Below, in pieces: positions 1 through 10,869 of a DNA stretch of 64,000 bases. Source of the stretch: Earliella scabrosa (taxonomy: Eukaryota; Basidiomycota; Agaricomycetes; Polyporales; Polyporaceae); assembly GCA_022605405.1 (NCBI GenBank), contig JABYQQ010000003.1:2480001-2544000 (forward strand). Reading direction: 5' to 3'. The notes under the pieces are model-generated. The model was not told where the DNA came from, did not search any database, and worked only from the letters and a program-made list of their open reading frames with translations. Made by a program: the position numbers and the translations under genes. The number at the start of each line of letters is the position of its first letter. Positions within the stretch are counted from its first letter, which is position 1.

Positions 1-12
1 GTAGGTAGGTAG
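1..12. repeat. Short GTAG tandem repeat
   Basis: Three GTAG units open the window. They are too short to be more than a simple-sequence tract. Confidence 0.5.
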
Positions 13-71
13 TATGCTCGTCGCTGCACATCATGTCATGTCATGCTTCCGTCCCAAGACCAAGATCAAGA

Positions 72-2429
72 TCAAGTCAGCCACGACGGCCACTCGACGA
101 CAGACGCAAGGACAGACGCACCTTCAGTCTCCATCACAACATCCCCATCCCTCTCCCTCTTCGCAGCACCGGCCCTCTGCAGCGGTGTCCCAGGCGTCCC
201 CGACCTCGGCAACCCAAACCCACTCGGCGAGTCGTCCCAGAGCCGTCGCCCGCCCGCACTCAGGGCAGTGAAACGCTCCCGCGCGCGCGGTGCACGCGTC
301 ACAGGCGTGTCGTCGTACGGCGCCGAGTAGATGCTCCGCGTATACGGGCTCGAGAACGGGCCGTGATCGTCCCAGTTGTTCTTCCAGATGTCTTTATGAG
401 GATCTCCTCCAGCACCACCCATCCCTAGACCGCTGGCGCCCACTCCGCCAAACTTCGCTGGAGTCGGGGTGTGCCCGCCGCGCCCTGCCCACAGCCCGAT
501 CCCGCCCTTGGGCGTGGACAGCCCAAGCGTGGGTGGAGGACCGCCGCTGAACTTGATTCCGCGAGAGGGGGTCGTGGTCGGGTCAAACGGCGTCTCGGGA
601 TCGAACCCTTCACGATCGAATGCGAGAGCGAACGGCCCGGGGGTGTTATACACGCGCACCGTCTTTGCCGTGGAGTCTGGCGTCGACGGGCCTGCACGAG
701 TCGAGTCGCCCCACGACGAGCGTGTCGAGAAGGTGCGCGTGAACCCGCCGTCCCTCACGCTTCCGCCGCGGATAGGCGTCTGCGGCTCGCGAAGCTCGGC
801 CTCCCAACGGGGTGCAGGAGACTCCAGGAGTGGGTCAGGAAGGAAGAACGAGTTGTGATGGTCAACGGAGTTGATCGGGCGGTCGTCGGTGGGCACGAAC
901 GTCGGCTCGGTGAGGGGTGAAGGGGGCGGAATGTCGAGGCATTTGTTGCAATACCACAGGTCTTCTTCACGGCCGAGCTCCCTGACGTCCTTGATGCCGA
1001 TGCAGGGGAGGTGATACCAGGTGTGACATTCGTCGCATTGCACCAGCTCGTTGCCGTCGTCGCCACGTTCGCACCCGATGCACTTCACCTCGTCAACCTC
1101 GTCGCCGTGCCCTTCCTTCCTCCGAAAGGCCAAAGAGCGCACCGACCGCTTCGACAGCAGAGCCGCGCGCGCGTCGGCAGGATCGCTAGGCACAAGCATG
1201 TTCTCGTTCCGGATGACATGCACGGAGGTGTCCGGATTCGCACGCAGCGGCACCATCTTCCCGCGTCCACGACGGTGCGCAACTTGGTCATTGTCATGCG
1301 ACTGCAGTGGCGGACGCAGCTCCTGGTCCTCCTCCCCAGAATCGCTCTCGCTGTCCCGGTCGAGGAACCGTTCGATCCACTTCAGCCTCTCGTCTTGCTC
1401 CATCTGCTCCGCCTGTGTGCGTTCCTGCTTTCTCAAGCACCACGGGAAGGCCGAGTCGAGCCAGTTAGGCTGCACGACCTCGTCTTCCTGTGCATCGCCC
1501 GCCCCGCCACGTCGACCGCCCCTCTTCCGCTTCCGCCGGTTGACACGACGCTTGACGGGGGTGTCGGTGCTGCCAGCACTACCCTCCGGAGGCACGTTCA
1601 GAAGCAGTCGACCGCGCCCCTCCACCTCCACGGGATAAAGCTTCGAGCTCGCCTCCCTCCTCTCTGGGTCGTCCTTGAACGCCTCCAGCCGTCGCCGCTT
1701 CCGGATCTCCTTCTCGCTCGGCACCCAGTCCGGCTCTTCTGACGCAGCCTCCTCGTCGACAGCGACCACAGTCGACGGTCCGGGTTGCCCAGGTGTTGCG
1801 TGCTGGAGCCAATGCAGCGCACGCTGGGAGAGCGCACTGCGCCCCTTTCCATTGGGCAGAGGGGTTTGGGGCTCACCGTTCTTGTACGCAGGCGACTGTC
1901 CATACCCAGGGTACCCTCCCGCAAGCAGGCTCTGCTCAAACGTCTCCTCGCTCGTCGCCTGGAAGAGCTGCAGCCGGCGACCCTTGACTGGACTCTCCGT
2001 GACTCCGAGAGTGGCGTCTGCGGCGTCGAGCTCGTCGAGAGTGGGTATGTCGGCGTCGGATGGTTGCCGCTTTTCGCGCACGAGGTATTCTGGTCGGCGT
2101 GCTTCCATCTCAGAGGCGCGCTCGGCACGATCTGCGGCAAGCTGCAGGTGGATACGCTGGATCTCGCCTCCAAGCGCACGTTGCGGGACTGGCGTTGCGA
2201 GCGGTGGTGGCGAAGCAGGTAGTGCCGAGGCGGAGAAGACATCGAGCATAGGTGAGTCGGTAGGCATTGGAGACTTGGAGACAGACTTGGTGGTTCGTCG
2301 GTCGGTGGCAGACAGACCGCCATGAAAGGGGGAAGAAAGGCGGGATGCGGGCGTCATGGCCCTGGAAGACACCGGAGTGGTGATGATCGGGGCAGGTGCT
2401 AGTGGCGGCACAGCAGTATCTACCGACAT
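72..2429 (-). CDS. PHD-finger chromatin-reader-like protein
   Basis: One uninterrupted reading frame of 785 codons. The first true ATG is at 2429; the frame runs on to a GTG at 2453, which I do not use. A PHD finger lies at about residues 450-498, with the pattern C-x2-C ... CDEC ... WYH..C ... W-Y-C-x2-C (motifs CIGCERGD, VQCDECHTWYH, LWYCNKC). PHD fingers of this kind usually read histone H3 tails in the nucleus. The rest is Ser/Pro/Arg-rich and largely disordered, with a very basic stretch (NRRKRKRGGRRGG) just before the middle that could be a nuclear localisation signal. The absence of introns is unusual for this window. No catalytic domain is visible, so the partner complex is unknown. 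It is transcribed away from the DNMT2-like gene. Confidence 0.85.
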   Translation of the reverse strand: MSVDTAVPPLAPAPIITTPVSSRAMTPASRLSSPFHGGLSATDRRTTKSVSKSPMPTDSPMLDVFSASALPASPPPLATPVPQRALGGEIQRIHLQLAADRAERASEMEARRPEYLVREKRQPSDADIPTLDELDAADATLGVTESPVKGRRLQLFQATSEETFEQSLLAGGYPGYGQSPAYKNGEPQTPLPNGKGRSALSQRALHWLQHATPGQPGPSTVVAVDEEAASEEPDWVPSEKEIRKRRRLEAFKDDPERREASSKLYPVEVEGRGRLLLNVPPEGSAGSTDTPVKRRVNRRKRKRGGRRGGAGDAQEDEVVQPNWLDSAFPWCLRKQERTQAEQMEQDERLKWIERFLDRDSESDSGEEDQELRPPLQSHDNDQVAHRRGRGKMVPLRANPDTSVHVIRNENMLVPSDPADARAALLSKRSVRSLAFRRKEGHGDEVDEVKCIGCERGDDGNELVQCDECHTWYHLPCIGIKDVRELGREEDLWYCNKCLDIPPPSPLTEPTFVPTDDRPINSVDHHNSFFLPDPLLESPAPRWEAELREPQTPIRGGSVRDGGFTRTFSTRSSWGDSTRAGPSTPDSTAKTVRVYNTPGPFALAFDREGFDPETPFDPTTTPSRGIKFSGGPPPTLGLSTPKGGIGLWAGRGGHTPTPAKFGGVGASGLGMGGAGGDPHKDIWKNNWDDHGPFSSPYTRSIYSAPYDDTPVTRAPRARERFTALSAGGRRLWDDSPSGFGLPRSGTPGTPLQRAGAAKRERDGDVVMETEGASVLASVVEWPSWLT

Positions 2430-4298
2430 GTTGCTCGTGGCGTGATCGGCCACCGATCCTCCTCTGCTATCGACGTGCTCCAGTACGCGTCGGACAGGTG
2501 TGTGGGGGATAGAGGACGGTCCACTGACATCGGATAGTCTGCTTTAGTACTACTGAATGATATGAGCGTGAGAGAGGCTCTTACCCTAAAGGGGTGACCG
2601 GTGGCATGATCTTACGGGGGATCACAGGACTGAGGTGACTTTGTTTGAGAGCAGTAGGGTGGGCAGGCTATACACGCAGCTCACCTTGACTCCGGAGTCA
2701 TAAACGATGCAATTGTAGGTGCCGATATCTCCTCCCTGCTACGATGTCGGTACTTGCTGAATGCGTTAAGGACACTAAGGACGAACCTGAGGGGTGTTGC
2801 AGTCCGTGGCGTGGATGCCTTTGTATTCGTGCTTCGAGGGTCACGGTTCCTAGGAGGTGTCAGATGAGGTGGAAAGGTAAATTGCCATGTACCGAGTGAG
2901 CTCACATGTTCGAAACTGGTGATCCATACGCATCGTGGTGTTCCGGTGCGTAAGCTGCGAAGTTGCTCGGACTGCTTGATGGGTGGTAGAAGAGGGGATG
3001 TCAGCCAGTCCGGATGACTATATGCGCGATGAAGAGAGACGAGGAAGGTGTGAGTGTATTGAAGTGGTGGTGATTGCGTGGACTGTGAGACTGGTGACGC
3101 ATAGTGGACTGGTTCCTTAAACCTCACATAGTCATTTAGTCAAACAGATGCTTGCATCTGTGGGGCATTCAATCAATGCCCTGTGTGTTCCATCTGCCTG
3201 GACGGGATTGCAGTCCGGCCACTGGCACCACAGTCATGACTAGCCATGGCGTAAGCTTCGGGCCACCAGCAGCCATACTGCCTTAACGTCCAGGATGTTA
3301 CTAGCCAGGCATCCCAGCGATACCGTGCCTCTGAACCAACACCTGGCGCACACCCGACCTGTTCATCTGTCCGCCTGTCAGGCAGGAGCAAGGCAGTTGC
3401 GTCTCTTGAAGATGGGGGGAAAGAAAGCAGCTGACGCAGCTGTTAGAGACATTCAAGCTGGAGTGGTTCACCCCCAGTCCAGACGGTGGAAACTAAGTCC
3501 GCAACGTCTGTCGAAGGAATAATGGCTCACAGCAACCCTCCACACCCTCATGCGGACTGCCCGTCGTGTGCGATACATGTTGGACGATACTGACCTCTGA
3601 GGAGTTGGCAAATGAGACGTTTTGTGGGTGCCAAATGGGGGCAGAAGGCCAACCCGACTGGGAGTAGCCCTGTGGGATTATGAATTTGTGAGCATAACAA
3701 GACCGGGAACGCCACTGCAACGGAGACGCACCTGCTGCCCGGTGCTGCGTCCAACGGTTCCTCCTGCCCCTCCCTCATCCCGCTGCCATTCTCGAGGACA
3801 TCAGAGACCATTTGATGTCGGAGGGGGGTGTAATGCGGAATGTTGACGAGATAAGATGGTGCAGGCGTCAAGCGAAATGGAAGATGCCACGTCCAGTAGC
3901 TAGAAACGTTAAGCGTGAAAAAGACACAAGTACCGGGCAAAGGGTCAGGGCTGCAGACGAGCGACACAGATGAGCAGTTGCTGGGGGAGCGAACGGGGAG
4001 GTGGTGGTATCGCTGAGAGTCTTGGGCAAGAAACCCAGGAGAAACCAGCGTCGGTTCGAAACAGAGTTTGCTGACATAAGCAGAGATCGCTCATCTTTCG
4101 ACTTTACTCTTCTTGACGAAAACCTCTTCCATGTTCTCGCGCCTCGTCCTCTTTTTCTGCTTTTTGGCAATCCAAGAGCTGCTCACATATACCCCGCTTG
4201 CGACCCTGGATTATCTAGCTCGCCGGCTACCTAACCGGGTGCGCTCCGTCCGACGCAAATGCTCCAAAACTCCCGAACCGTGCTCGGAGCCAAACACG
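2430..4298. other. 1.9 kb intergenic region
   Basis: Lies between two divergently transcribed genes, so it must hold both promoters. The open frames here (2681-3127 minus, 3548-3967 minus, 3868-4170 minus) lack domain signatures and look like chance. An open frame continues upstream of the DNMT2 start from 4113, but the encoded stretch has no counterpart in the family. Confidence 0.5.
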
Positions 4299-5643
4299 AT
4301 GACAGAGCAACCCACCACGATGGTCAGGACACTTGAGTTCTATTCCGGCATCGGTGAGTGACGCAAACGTCGGGGAGGCTCTTCTCTCACGGCTGTCGGC
4401 ATAGGCGGTCTGCATCGCGCCCTCACGCGGAGCACCGTGCCAGGAGCCGTCGTACGTGCCTTCGATTGGGATCAAGCAGCGTACCGCGTGTACACCGCAA
4501 ATTACGGCCCAGGGATCGCCCAAAAGGTCGCTTAGTGCAATCATCACGCTCAACCCTCTCTCGCATGACCTGTAGTGCATACAGGTCGACATATCGTCTC
4601 TCACGGCCGCGGAGCTTGCCCAACTGCATGCCCACTTGTGGCTACTATCACCGTCGTGCCAGCCATACACGGTGCTCAATCCCCTCGCGAAAGGAGCCGA
4701 GGACCCTCGTGCGAAGTCTTTCATCCGCCTCATGGAGGAGGTACTCCCCGATCTCGTGCGGATAGACCGACACCCCCGGTACCTACTCGTCGAGAACGTC
4801 GCGGGTTTCGAGGTTAGCATGGACAGCTGTTACGCCTATAGGTTGATTGACATGGCTTCCCAGACCTCGAGCACCCGAGTTCGACTCCTCTCCACGCTAC
4901 ACGCGCTCAGGTACTCGACGGTCGAGCTCCTCCTGACGCCCATGCAGTTCGGCATACCGAACTCTCGCCTCCGTTACTACCTCCTTGCGAAAGCGAGTCC
5001 TCTCACGTTCTTGAGGATAGATGGGAAGGAGCCTCGCATATGGCGCCACATCCCGGGTCATGGGACCGATTGGGCCGACCCGCGATCGCAATCCGGCGAA
5101 GAGACCGTTGATACTAATGTCGCCTGTATCCGCGAGTACCTCGACGAAGACACTCGCGTCGATCCCCATCCTCATGCAATCCCAGAACGGGTTCTAGAGA
5201 AGTGGGGTCGGTTATTTGATATCGTCTTACCTTCAGCCCGTAGGACATGCTGCTTCACCCGAGGTTATACCAAGCTAGCCGAGCGAGCAGGCTCTGTGCT
5301 CCAACTAAATGAGACCCTAGACGTGAGTGCTTCTATGTACATTCACCGACTCCCGGCTGAACCAGGTGGTATGTAGACCACACGAACGTTTGATGAGTTC
5401 TTAGAAACCCAACGCGCTGGAGATGAGGATGCAGTCCGGCTGCTTCGTCCCCTCAGGCTCCGGTACTTCTCACCTACAGAACTCTTGCGTATGTTTGCCT
5501 TTCTTCCGCCAACATCCGTGGATGATACCGGCGATAGCTTCACTTGGCCGGAGGATATCTCCACGAAGACCAAATACAAGTTGATTGGGAATAGCGTCAA
5601 TGTGCGAGTTGTTACCGAACTTATCAACTATCTCTTCGAGTGA
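4299..5643 (+). CDS. DNMT2: DNMT2/TRDMT1-type tRNA cytosine-5 methyltransferase
   Basis: Four exons (4299-4353, 4405-4526, 4585-5322, 5377-5643) join to 393 residues, the usual size of DNMT2. Family motifs appear in order: SAM-binding motif I FYSGIGGLHRAL; motif IV SPSCQPYT with the catalytic Cys (usual form PPCQPFT); ENV in LLVENVAGFE; motif VIII QFGIPNSRLRYYLL; the DNMT2-specific CFTRGY block; and motif X LIGNSVNVRVV near the C terminus. DNMT2 enzymes methylate C38 of tRNA-Asp and related tRNAs, mainly in the cytosol. I see no chromatin-targeting domain. The middle intron donor, GTCGCT, is weak but is required to restore the frame. A second in-frame ATG at 4320 is an alternative start. Confidence 0.92.
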
Positions 5644-6206
5644 TGATCCAGGCCATACACAGGGCCGTGTGTCTCGGAGCTCGACAGAACGTCCCATTGA
5701 GGCTGTCTCGAGAACAGCCGTCGACGGCCGACACGGGCGACAATGTGAAACAGCTGTCGCTGTAGAGCCTAAAAGTATACATAGACCGTCAGTCGAGGAC
5801 GTCGCTGACAAGGACAATGTCTTCTGGAATCAGGACGAGTGGGCGCGGATGAGTGTTCAAACGTTCATGTTGTGGACGCCGGATTTGACGGAACTCGCTG
5901 CAATCAATATGTGGTATGTGCCGATCGAGGACTTGTGCCTTGTCCGCGACACCTGAGACGGTCCGGCCCAGCGCATTGGCATCATAAAATCCAGAAGACG
6001 CCTTGTTCGCGCGAGTCGAGTTGTCTCTCGTCCAGCAGGTGGTTCGGAGGTGGTTCTTGGGAAAGCCTTTGGACACCCTACAAACCCTTCGAAGGCTACT
6101 GGTAGGGTTCTCTAGAAGGTAAGAGCGGGAGATGCGCGGCCACGGTTCGTCGAGCTCCACGAATTCATCGTGGTCAGCACAGTTACTCAATGCTAGCTTT
6201 GAATAG
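5644..6206. other. Intergenic region, no gene recognised
   Basis: Contains overlapping open frames on both strands (5585-5956 plus, 5789-6190 minus) without recognisable motifs. It could hold the missing 5' exon of the broken F-box gene that follows. Confidence 0.4.
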
Positions 6207-7821
6207 ATCTGGGATCTCTACTCAAGTCCGTCGGCGTTCTCCTTCGTGCATGGAATTTACACAGACCTCTCTTGCGCATCCCTCCAGAGATTCTCCTACG
6301 CATCATGGGATACATCCCGGAACCCAGGATCAAGACCCTCCACATTTTCCGGCCTGTCTGGCGCTCCGCCGCAGTGGACGTTCTCGGACTCGTACCGATC
6401 TCTCAGACGTGCTCCCGACTTCGCAAAATGGCACTGTCCCATCCACTCCTTTGGGGCCATCTATACTCCGGTGTCCACAAAGATGTTACCGGTCAAATCA
6501 TGGAAAGAACCAAAGGCGTCCCTCTGACGATCGTGCTGAATCAACAGCACTTGCTTGGTCTGACAATCAACCTTCTGCGACATCGGGCACAGGAGCTTCA
6601 CTGGGTTCATACGGGTCGGAGAATCGACGAATTGCTCTCCACTCTAGAGTTCGGGTGGCCGGCGCTGGAATTCCTGTCTATCACGCAATCATCGGGCAAT
6701 GCTAATGGCGACCTCATTCCTCTGTCCCCCGAGACGACTCCTCGTCTGCGATACCTCCATCTTCAGCATCTCAACTCGTTCATGCGACAGGGCTTACCCA
6801 ATCTGACTCATCTTTCGTTATCCAAGCTGCGCCTGGAAGCTTGCCACAAAAGCGTTGCAGCATTCCTCGCCTCCTGCCCCAGGCTCGAGAATGTAGCGCT
6901 CCACAACCTAGGGAATCCGAGTGTTCCCTCTGTGTACCCTCAGACGTCCTTTGCTCGTCTGCACCGAGCCAGCTTCCTCGAGATGACAACGCCAGTCATT
7001 CAATTCTACCTATCTCTCTTTGGATGTCCGCGCGATGGCACAGCCGTGCAGGTGATCTCGTACGACATCCCTCTCCGTCGATGTCCAATCCGCACATCCT
7101 TCCACGATATGCCCATGGCGAAGCGTCGCTCCTCGCAATCACCACACGGCCATACTTGACTGCCGCCCCGAACCTTGTCTACAAGTACCTCCTCTCCTTC
7201 ACCGCCGTTGGTCCACGGAGCGCGTTCCACCTGTCTCGCAACTGCAGCATCATGAGCGAGCACTTGCCTCGCTTCCTCGAGGACGGGGCCGCCCTCCGCC
7301 ACTTGCGTCAAGCGTGGATCGTCGACCCCGTGCTGGTCTCGAAGTCGAAATCTCTGCAGATCGCGGACAAGATCTCTTCCGCGCTGGCGTCTCTCCCTGC
7401 TCTTGAAACCGTCGTCGTTGTCTTCGACCATGCCCCAGCGTACGGGACTGCGCGCATGAACATGCGTATCCTCCCGAGACTCTCCGATACGCAATTCGCC
7501 CCGGGAAAGCTCAAGACTCTCCGCCTCATTCATGGCTATAGCTAGAAACCCTCGGACGCCGAGGGTAGCGTACCGCGCTGCGTCCCCCTGGAGAAGATGC
7601 TCACGCAGCTCGCGTCGCGCGAGTATGACTATTTCGAGACGTTCGTCCTGCAGACGACGTCGCATTTCTTCGTGGAGGAGGACGATCTCGAAGAGCTACG
7701 ACGGAGGTTCTTCGTCGTCCGGCATGAATACATCAACACCCTCCCCGCCGTGCCTGTGCCAGACTATTGCCTCGAACCAGCCGCAAGTCCGAGTCCCATG
7801 TTCCCCGGGTCGCTTTGGTGA
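6207..7821 (+). pseudogene. Broken F-box protein gene
   Basis: Translation in successive frames matches the F-box family found at 46.2, 56.5, 58.7 and 62-64 kb. The match covers the IW.LY start of the main exon, an F-box core (LRIPPEILLRIM), the VPISQTCSRLRKMAL segment, LRR-like repeats and the family C terminus (VPDYCLEPA ... MFPGSLW). The reading frame is not continuous. It shifts near 6220, just after IWDLY, and again near 7065-7090, after the RDGTAVQVI segment. An in-frame TAG then interrupts it at 7543-7545, and homologous sequence continues for another 90 codons. F-box proteins recruit substrates to SCF ubiquitin ligases, but this copy should not make a full protein. Sequencing errors could explain one lesion, hardly three. 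Confidence 0.8.
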
Positions 7822-7976
7822 CTTTGCCACGATATGTGCTGTGAGCTCCTCCTATCACACAATCACATACCAGAGTCGGACATGCTCAGCAGCATATATC
7901 ACCTTTCCCGTTGTATCCGTAGCACGGTGTACCCTCCCTCATACTATTACATTTATGTTAGCAGCGTCGCAGACAT

Positions 7977-9315
7977 CTACGCATCGACGTTCTCGTTGTT
8001 CGCCTTGGCCTGCTCGATCCGCTTCTCCCTATCCACATTGATCTCATCCAAAATCTCCTTCGCGCCCGTCTCCACCAGCACCTTCGCCAGCCTCGCGCCA
8101 ACCGCCTCCGCTTCCTCCAAGCTCCCCACATCCTCCTCGATCGTATGCTCGACGTGCCTCTCGCCCCCAAGCGACGTAACCGCGCCCGTGATACACAGCC
8201 TACCCCTCTGCGCCCCGTCCTCCGCCTTTACGAGCGTCGTATGCACCCCAACAGGGACGCTGCACCCGCCTTCGAGCACGCGCAAACACGCGCGCTCCGC
8301 AAAGCACGCCCACTCGGTCGGCCAGTGCGTGATGGCGCGGCAGAGCGCGCGGGCCTGCGCGTCGTCGGCGCGGACCTCGATCGCGAGCGCGCCCTGGGAG
8401 ACGGCGTGGAAGAGCGTCGGGGGCCCGAGGTCGGCGGTGATGCGCGGGCCCCAGCCGAGGCGGACCATGCCTGCTTTTGCGAGGATGATTGCGGCGTAGG
8501 GGCTGTCGGGCGCGTCGAGCTTCGCCATGCGCGTGTTTCTGGGGACAGCAGTGAGGTTAGAGAGATTTGGCAGATACGGAGATACGGTGCGCGACTATGC
8601 GGGACAATCGCGCGAGAGAGGGCGCGAGTGGTAGACACTTCGAGCGCGGACTTCGCGCTGGTACTGGGACCATACGCATGTACAAGAGCACAAATGCATG
8701 ATGATCGCGCGGTCATCTCACATGGTTTCGGGGTTGGGCACAGTGGAAGAAGTACTCACAGGTTGCCTCGCTGTTCGACGCGGGTGCGCAAAAGATGGTG
8801 AGAACGCCGATGGGAGACCCAAATAACTACCGAGCGCGAGCACTCACCACGTCCTTGAAGACGAGCTTGGGGAACCGCCGCTTGAGCTGCGCGACGCGGC
8901 GCACGCTGCTCGTCCCGATGACACTCCCATCGGGCAGCTCCTCCAAGCTCTTCCAGCTCTCGCCCTTGCGCACGATCAAGCTATCCACCGGGTCCTCCCT
9001 CTCCAGCACTCCCGCGATCTCGCATCCCTCGGGCAGAGTCGTCGGGACGTCCTTGAAGCTGTGCACGAGCATGTCGACGGCGCCCTCGCGCATCGCGACC
9101 TCGAGCTCCTTCGTCCAGAGCGCCTTCCCGCCGAGGAGATAGAGGGCCTGGGACTGGTTGTGGTCCCCGCCGGTGGTCATGAACGAGGTCTCGAAGGCCG
9201 TCCCGGGGTGCAGCGCGGTGAGCGCATCGCGCACGATGTTGGTCTGGATCTGCGCGAGCTGCGAGGCCCGCGAGGCGAGCGTGAACTTGCGCGGGGTCGT
9301 CTCGGATGCGGACAT
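7977..9315 (-). CDS. HEM3: Porphobilinogen deaminase (hydroxymethylbilane synthase)
   Basis: Joins four porphobilinogen units into hydroxymethylbilane, the third step from ALA to haem, in the cytosol. Exons 9315-8848, 8770-8760 and 8538-7977 give 346 residues, close to fungal homologues. Recognised motifs are the N-terminal LASRASQLAQIQT, the region TSFMTTGGD, the substrate-site block LVHSFKDVPT, GTSSVRRVAQLKR and the dipyrromethane-cofactor cysteine in LEGGCSVPVG. The middle exon is only 11 nt. It supplies RGN and part of Leu in the conserved RGNLNTR motif, so gene finders may skip it. The upstream gene is NFU1 on the same strand, 370 bp away. Confidence 0.94.
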
Positions 9316-9685
9316 CGTTTAGCACAATGGGTCGGCGAGGGCGAGCAAGGGTGCGAGTGAGAGAGCGTCGAGTGCGTTGTGTACTTATGAGAACGCGCGT
9401 CGAGCGCGATGGGAGTAGGAGACAAAATCTGGCGGCTATTGGACGGACCGGCGGCGGCGCCTGAGATGACCAGGCATCGCGCATACAGTCGAGCCTGGAT
9501 ACACACTCTCATGTTCGTAGGACACGTCGGACATTCACACACGTTGCGGTACGAGTGGGAAGAAGAGACATTGTGTGCCATTAGATGGGAAAGGTACTAC
9601 TCTACACATGCGGCGTCTATACTGACATATACTGCGCCATGCTGGTCGTCGTTAGCAAGTAACGGCGCGAAGATCAGAAGGGGGG
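9316..9685. other. Spacer between NFU1 and HEM3
   Basis: Both flanking genes are on the minus strand. The interval should contain the NFU1 3' end and the HEM3 promoter. No further gene was seen. Confidence 0.5.
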
Positions 9686-10686
9686 TCACCTCGAATCCTT
9701 CTCATGCCCGTGCTCCTTCGCCAGCTTTTGCTCGAGCTTCTCGAACTCGGTCAGAGCGATAGCTTCCTCCTGATCGAGTACCTGAATCCTGAGATCAGCC
9801 TCAGCTCAATACAAACGGGAGGGATAGGACGTACCTCCTCGACACCCTCCACCTGGGGGACATAATGCATCAACATGCGTTCTATCCCGTTCTTCAGCGT
9901 GACCGTGCTGGAAGAGCACCCTCGGCAGCTCCCCTTCAGCTTCACCTGGACGATGCCCTCGTCTGTGAAGCCCCGGTACTCGATGTCACCACCATCCTCC
10001 ATAATCGCGGGCCGAACGCGGGTTTCCAACAGCTCTTTGATCATGGCGACAACCACCGAATCTGTGTCAAGGATTCGGGTGTCCTGTGGACCAGCGGCCT
10101 CGCGGTCCTCGTCCGAGCGGAAGAGGGGCTGTCCAGAGGAGAAGTGCTCCATGAGAATAGCGTACACCTCGGGCTTGATGACGGACCACGACGTCTCAGA
10201 ATCCTTGGAGACTGTTACGAAGTCGGGGCCGAAGAAGACACCGGTGACGCCCTCGATACCCATGAGACGGATGGCAAGTGGTGACTTGAGAGCGGAGAGG
10301 GTATCTGTGAATTCTGCGGTACCCTCGCCCATGACTTCGACACCAGGGATGAACTTGATTGAGTCATCGTTCGGTGTTGTCTCGCTCTGAATAAACATTG
10401 TGCGAGCTGTGCGAATTGAGTGCTTGGTGCATCGCATACGCATATTAAACGCGACCTTACCTTGTTCAACCCGTCGTATCCGGGATGCATTTGGAGCTGT
10501 GCGCGTGAGGGAGGCCGTTGCGAAGGTTGAGCCATGGTGGAGGACAGCGGACCGTCGGGGAGAGGAAGAGAACTGTCTTGACGACGCTGAGACAACCGCA
10601 GAGCGCAACCGTCGGGATGCCGGCTCCTTGGCTGCGCGAGTGAGTGTTCGCAGGGACGATGAAGCAAAGGACGACGAGGAGAGCAT
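9686..10686 (-). CDS. NFU1: Mitochondrial iron-sulfur cluster scaffold NFU1
   Basis: Exons 10686-10461, 10406-9835 and 9781-9686 give 297 residues. The chosen ATG opens an Arg/Ser-rich N terminus (MLSSSSFASSSLRTLTRA) typical of a mitochondrial presequence; the open frame continues upstream to 10818 without such a feature. The NFU N-terminal domain begins with RTMFIQSETTPNDDSIKFIPG-type sequence, and the C-terminal NifU-like domain carries the cluster-binding CxxC in GSCRGCSSS. NFU1 passes 4Fe-4S clusters to lipoate synthase and respiratory proteins. Intron 1 (10407-10460) is 54 nt with no stop, so the locus reads through in frame and is easily mis-annotated as coding. The second intron separates the last exon, which encodes VLDQEEAIALTEFE. 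Confidence 0.92.
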
Positions 10687-10869
10687 GGTGGTCAATGAGG
10701 AACTAGTGCCGGACGTCGTGCGCCGACCTCTGCCATGACCGGAATTAGTCAGACTCTCATTGGTTCGCGTGACATCACCACTTTCCGAATATAGCACAGA
10801 CACGGGCGCTTGTGCCACGTTTGCGGCCGATCATGGAAGGCGCGCTCGTGGTGGCCGACGACGAGCACC
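10687..10869. promoter_or_regulatory. Shared bidirectional promoter of NFU1 and ALG1
   Basis: Only 183 bp separate the two divergent start codons, so both promoters and 5' leaders must overlap here. No clear TATA box was seen, which fits two housekeeping genes. Confidence 0.55.

Noticed and set aside
1011..1742. Plus-strand open frame of 243 codons opposite the PHD gene
   Set aside because: It is antisense to a well-supported coding region in GC-rich sequence and has no domain.
2681..3127. 148-codon minus-strand frame upstream of the PHD gene
   Set aside because: Low-complexity Ser/Thr/Pro composition, no domain, no convincing promoter or splice structure.
4113..4298. In-frame N-terminal extension of the DNMT2 gene
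   Set aside because: DNMT2 proteins start within about 10-15 residues of motif I. The extension contains a hydrophobic stretch without counterpart in the family.
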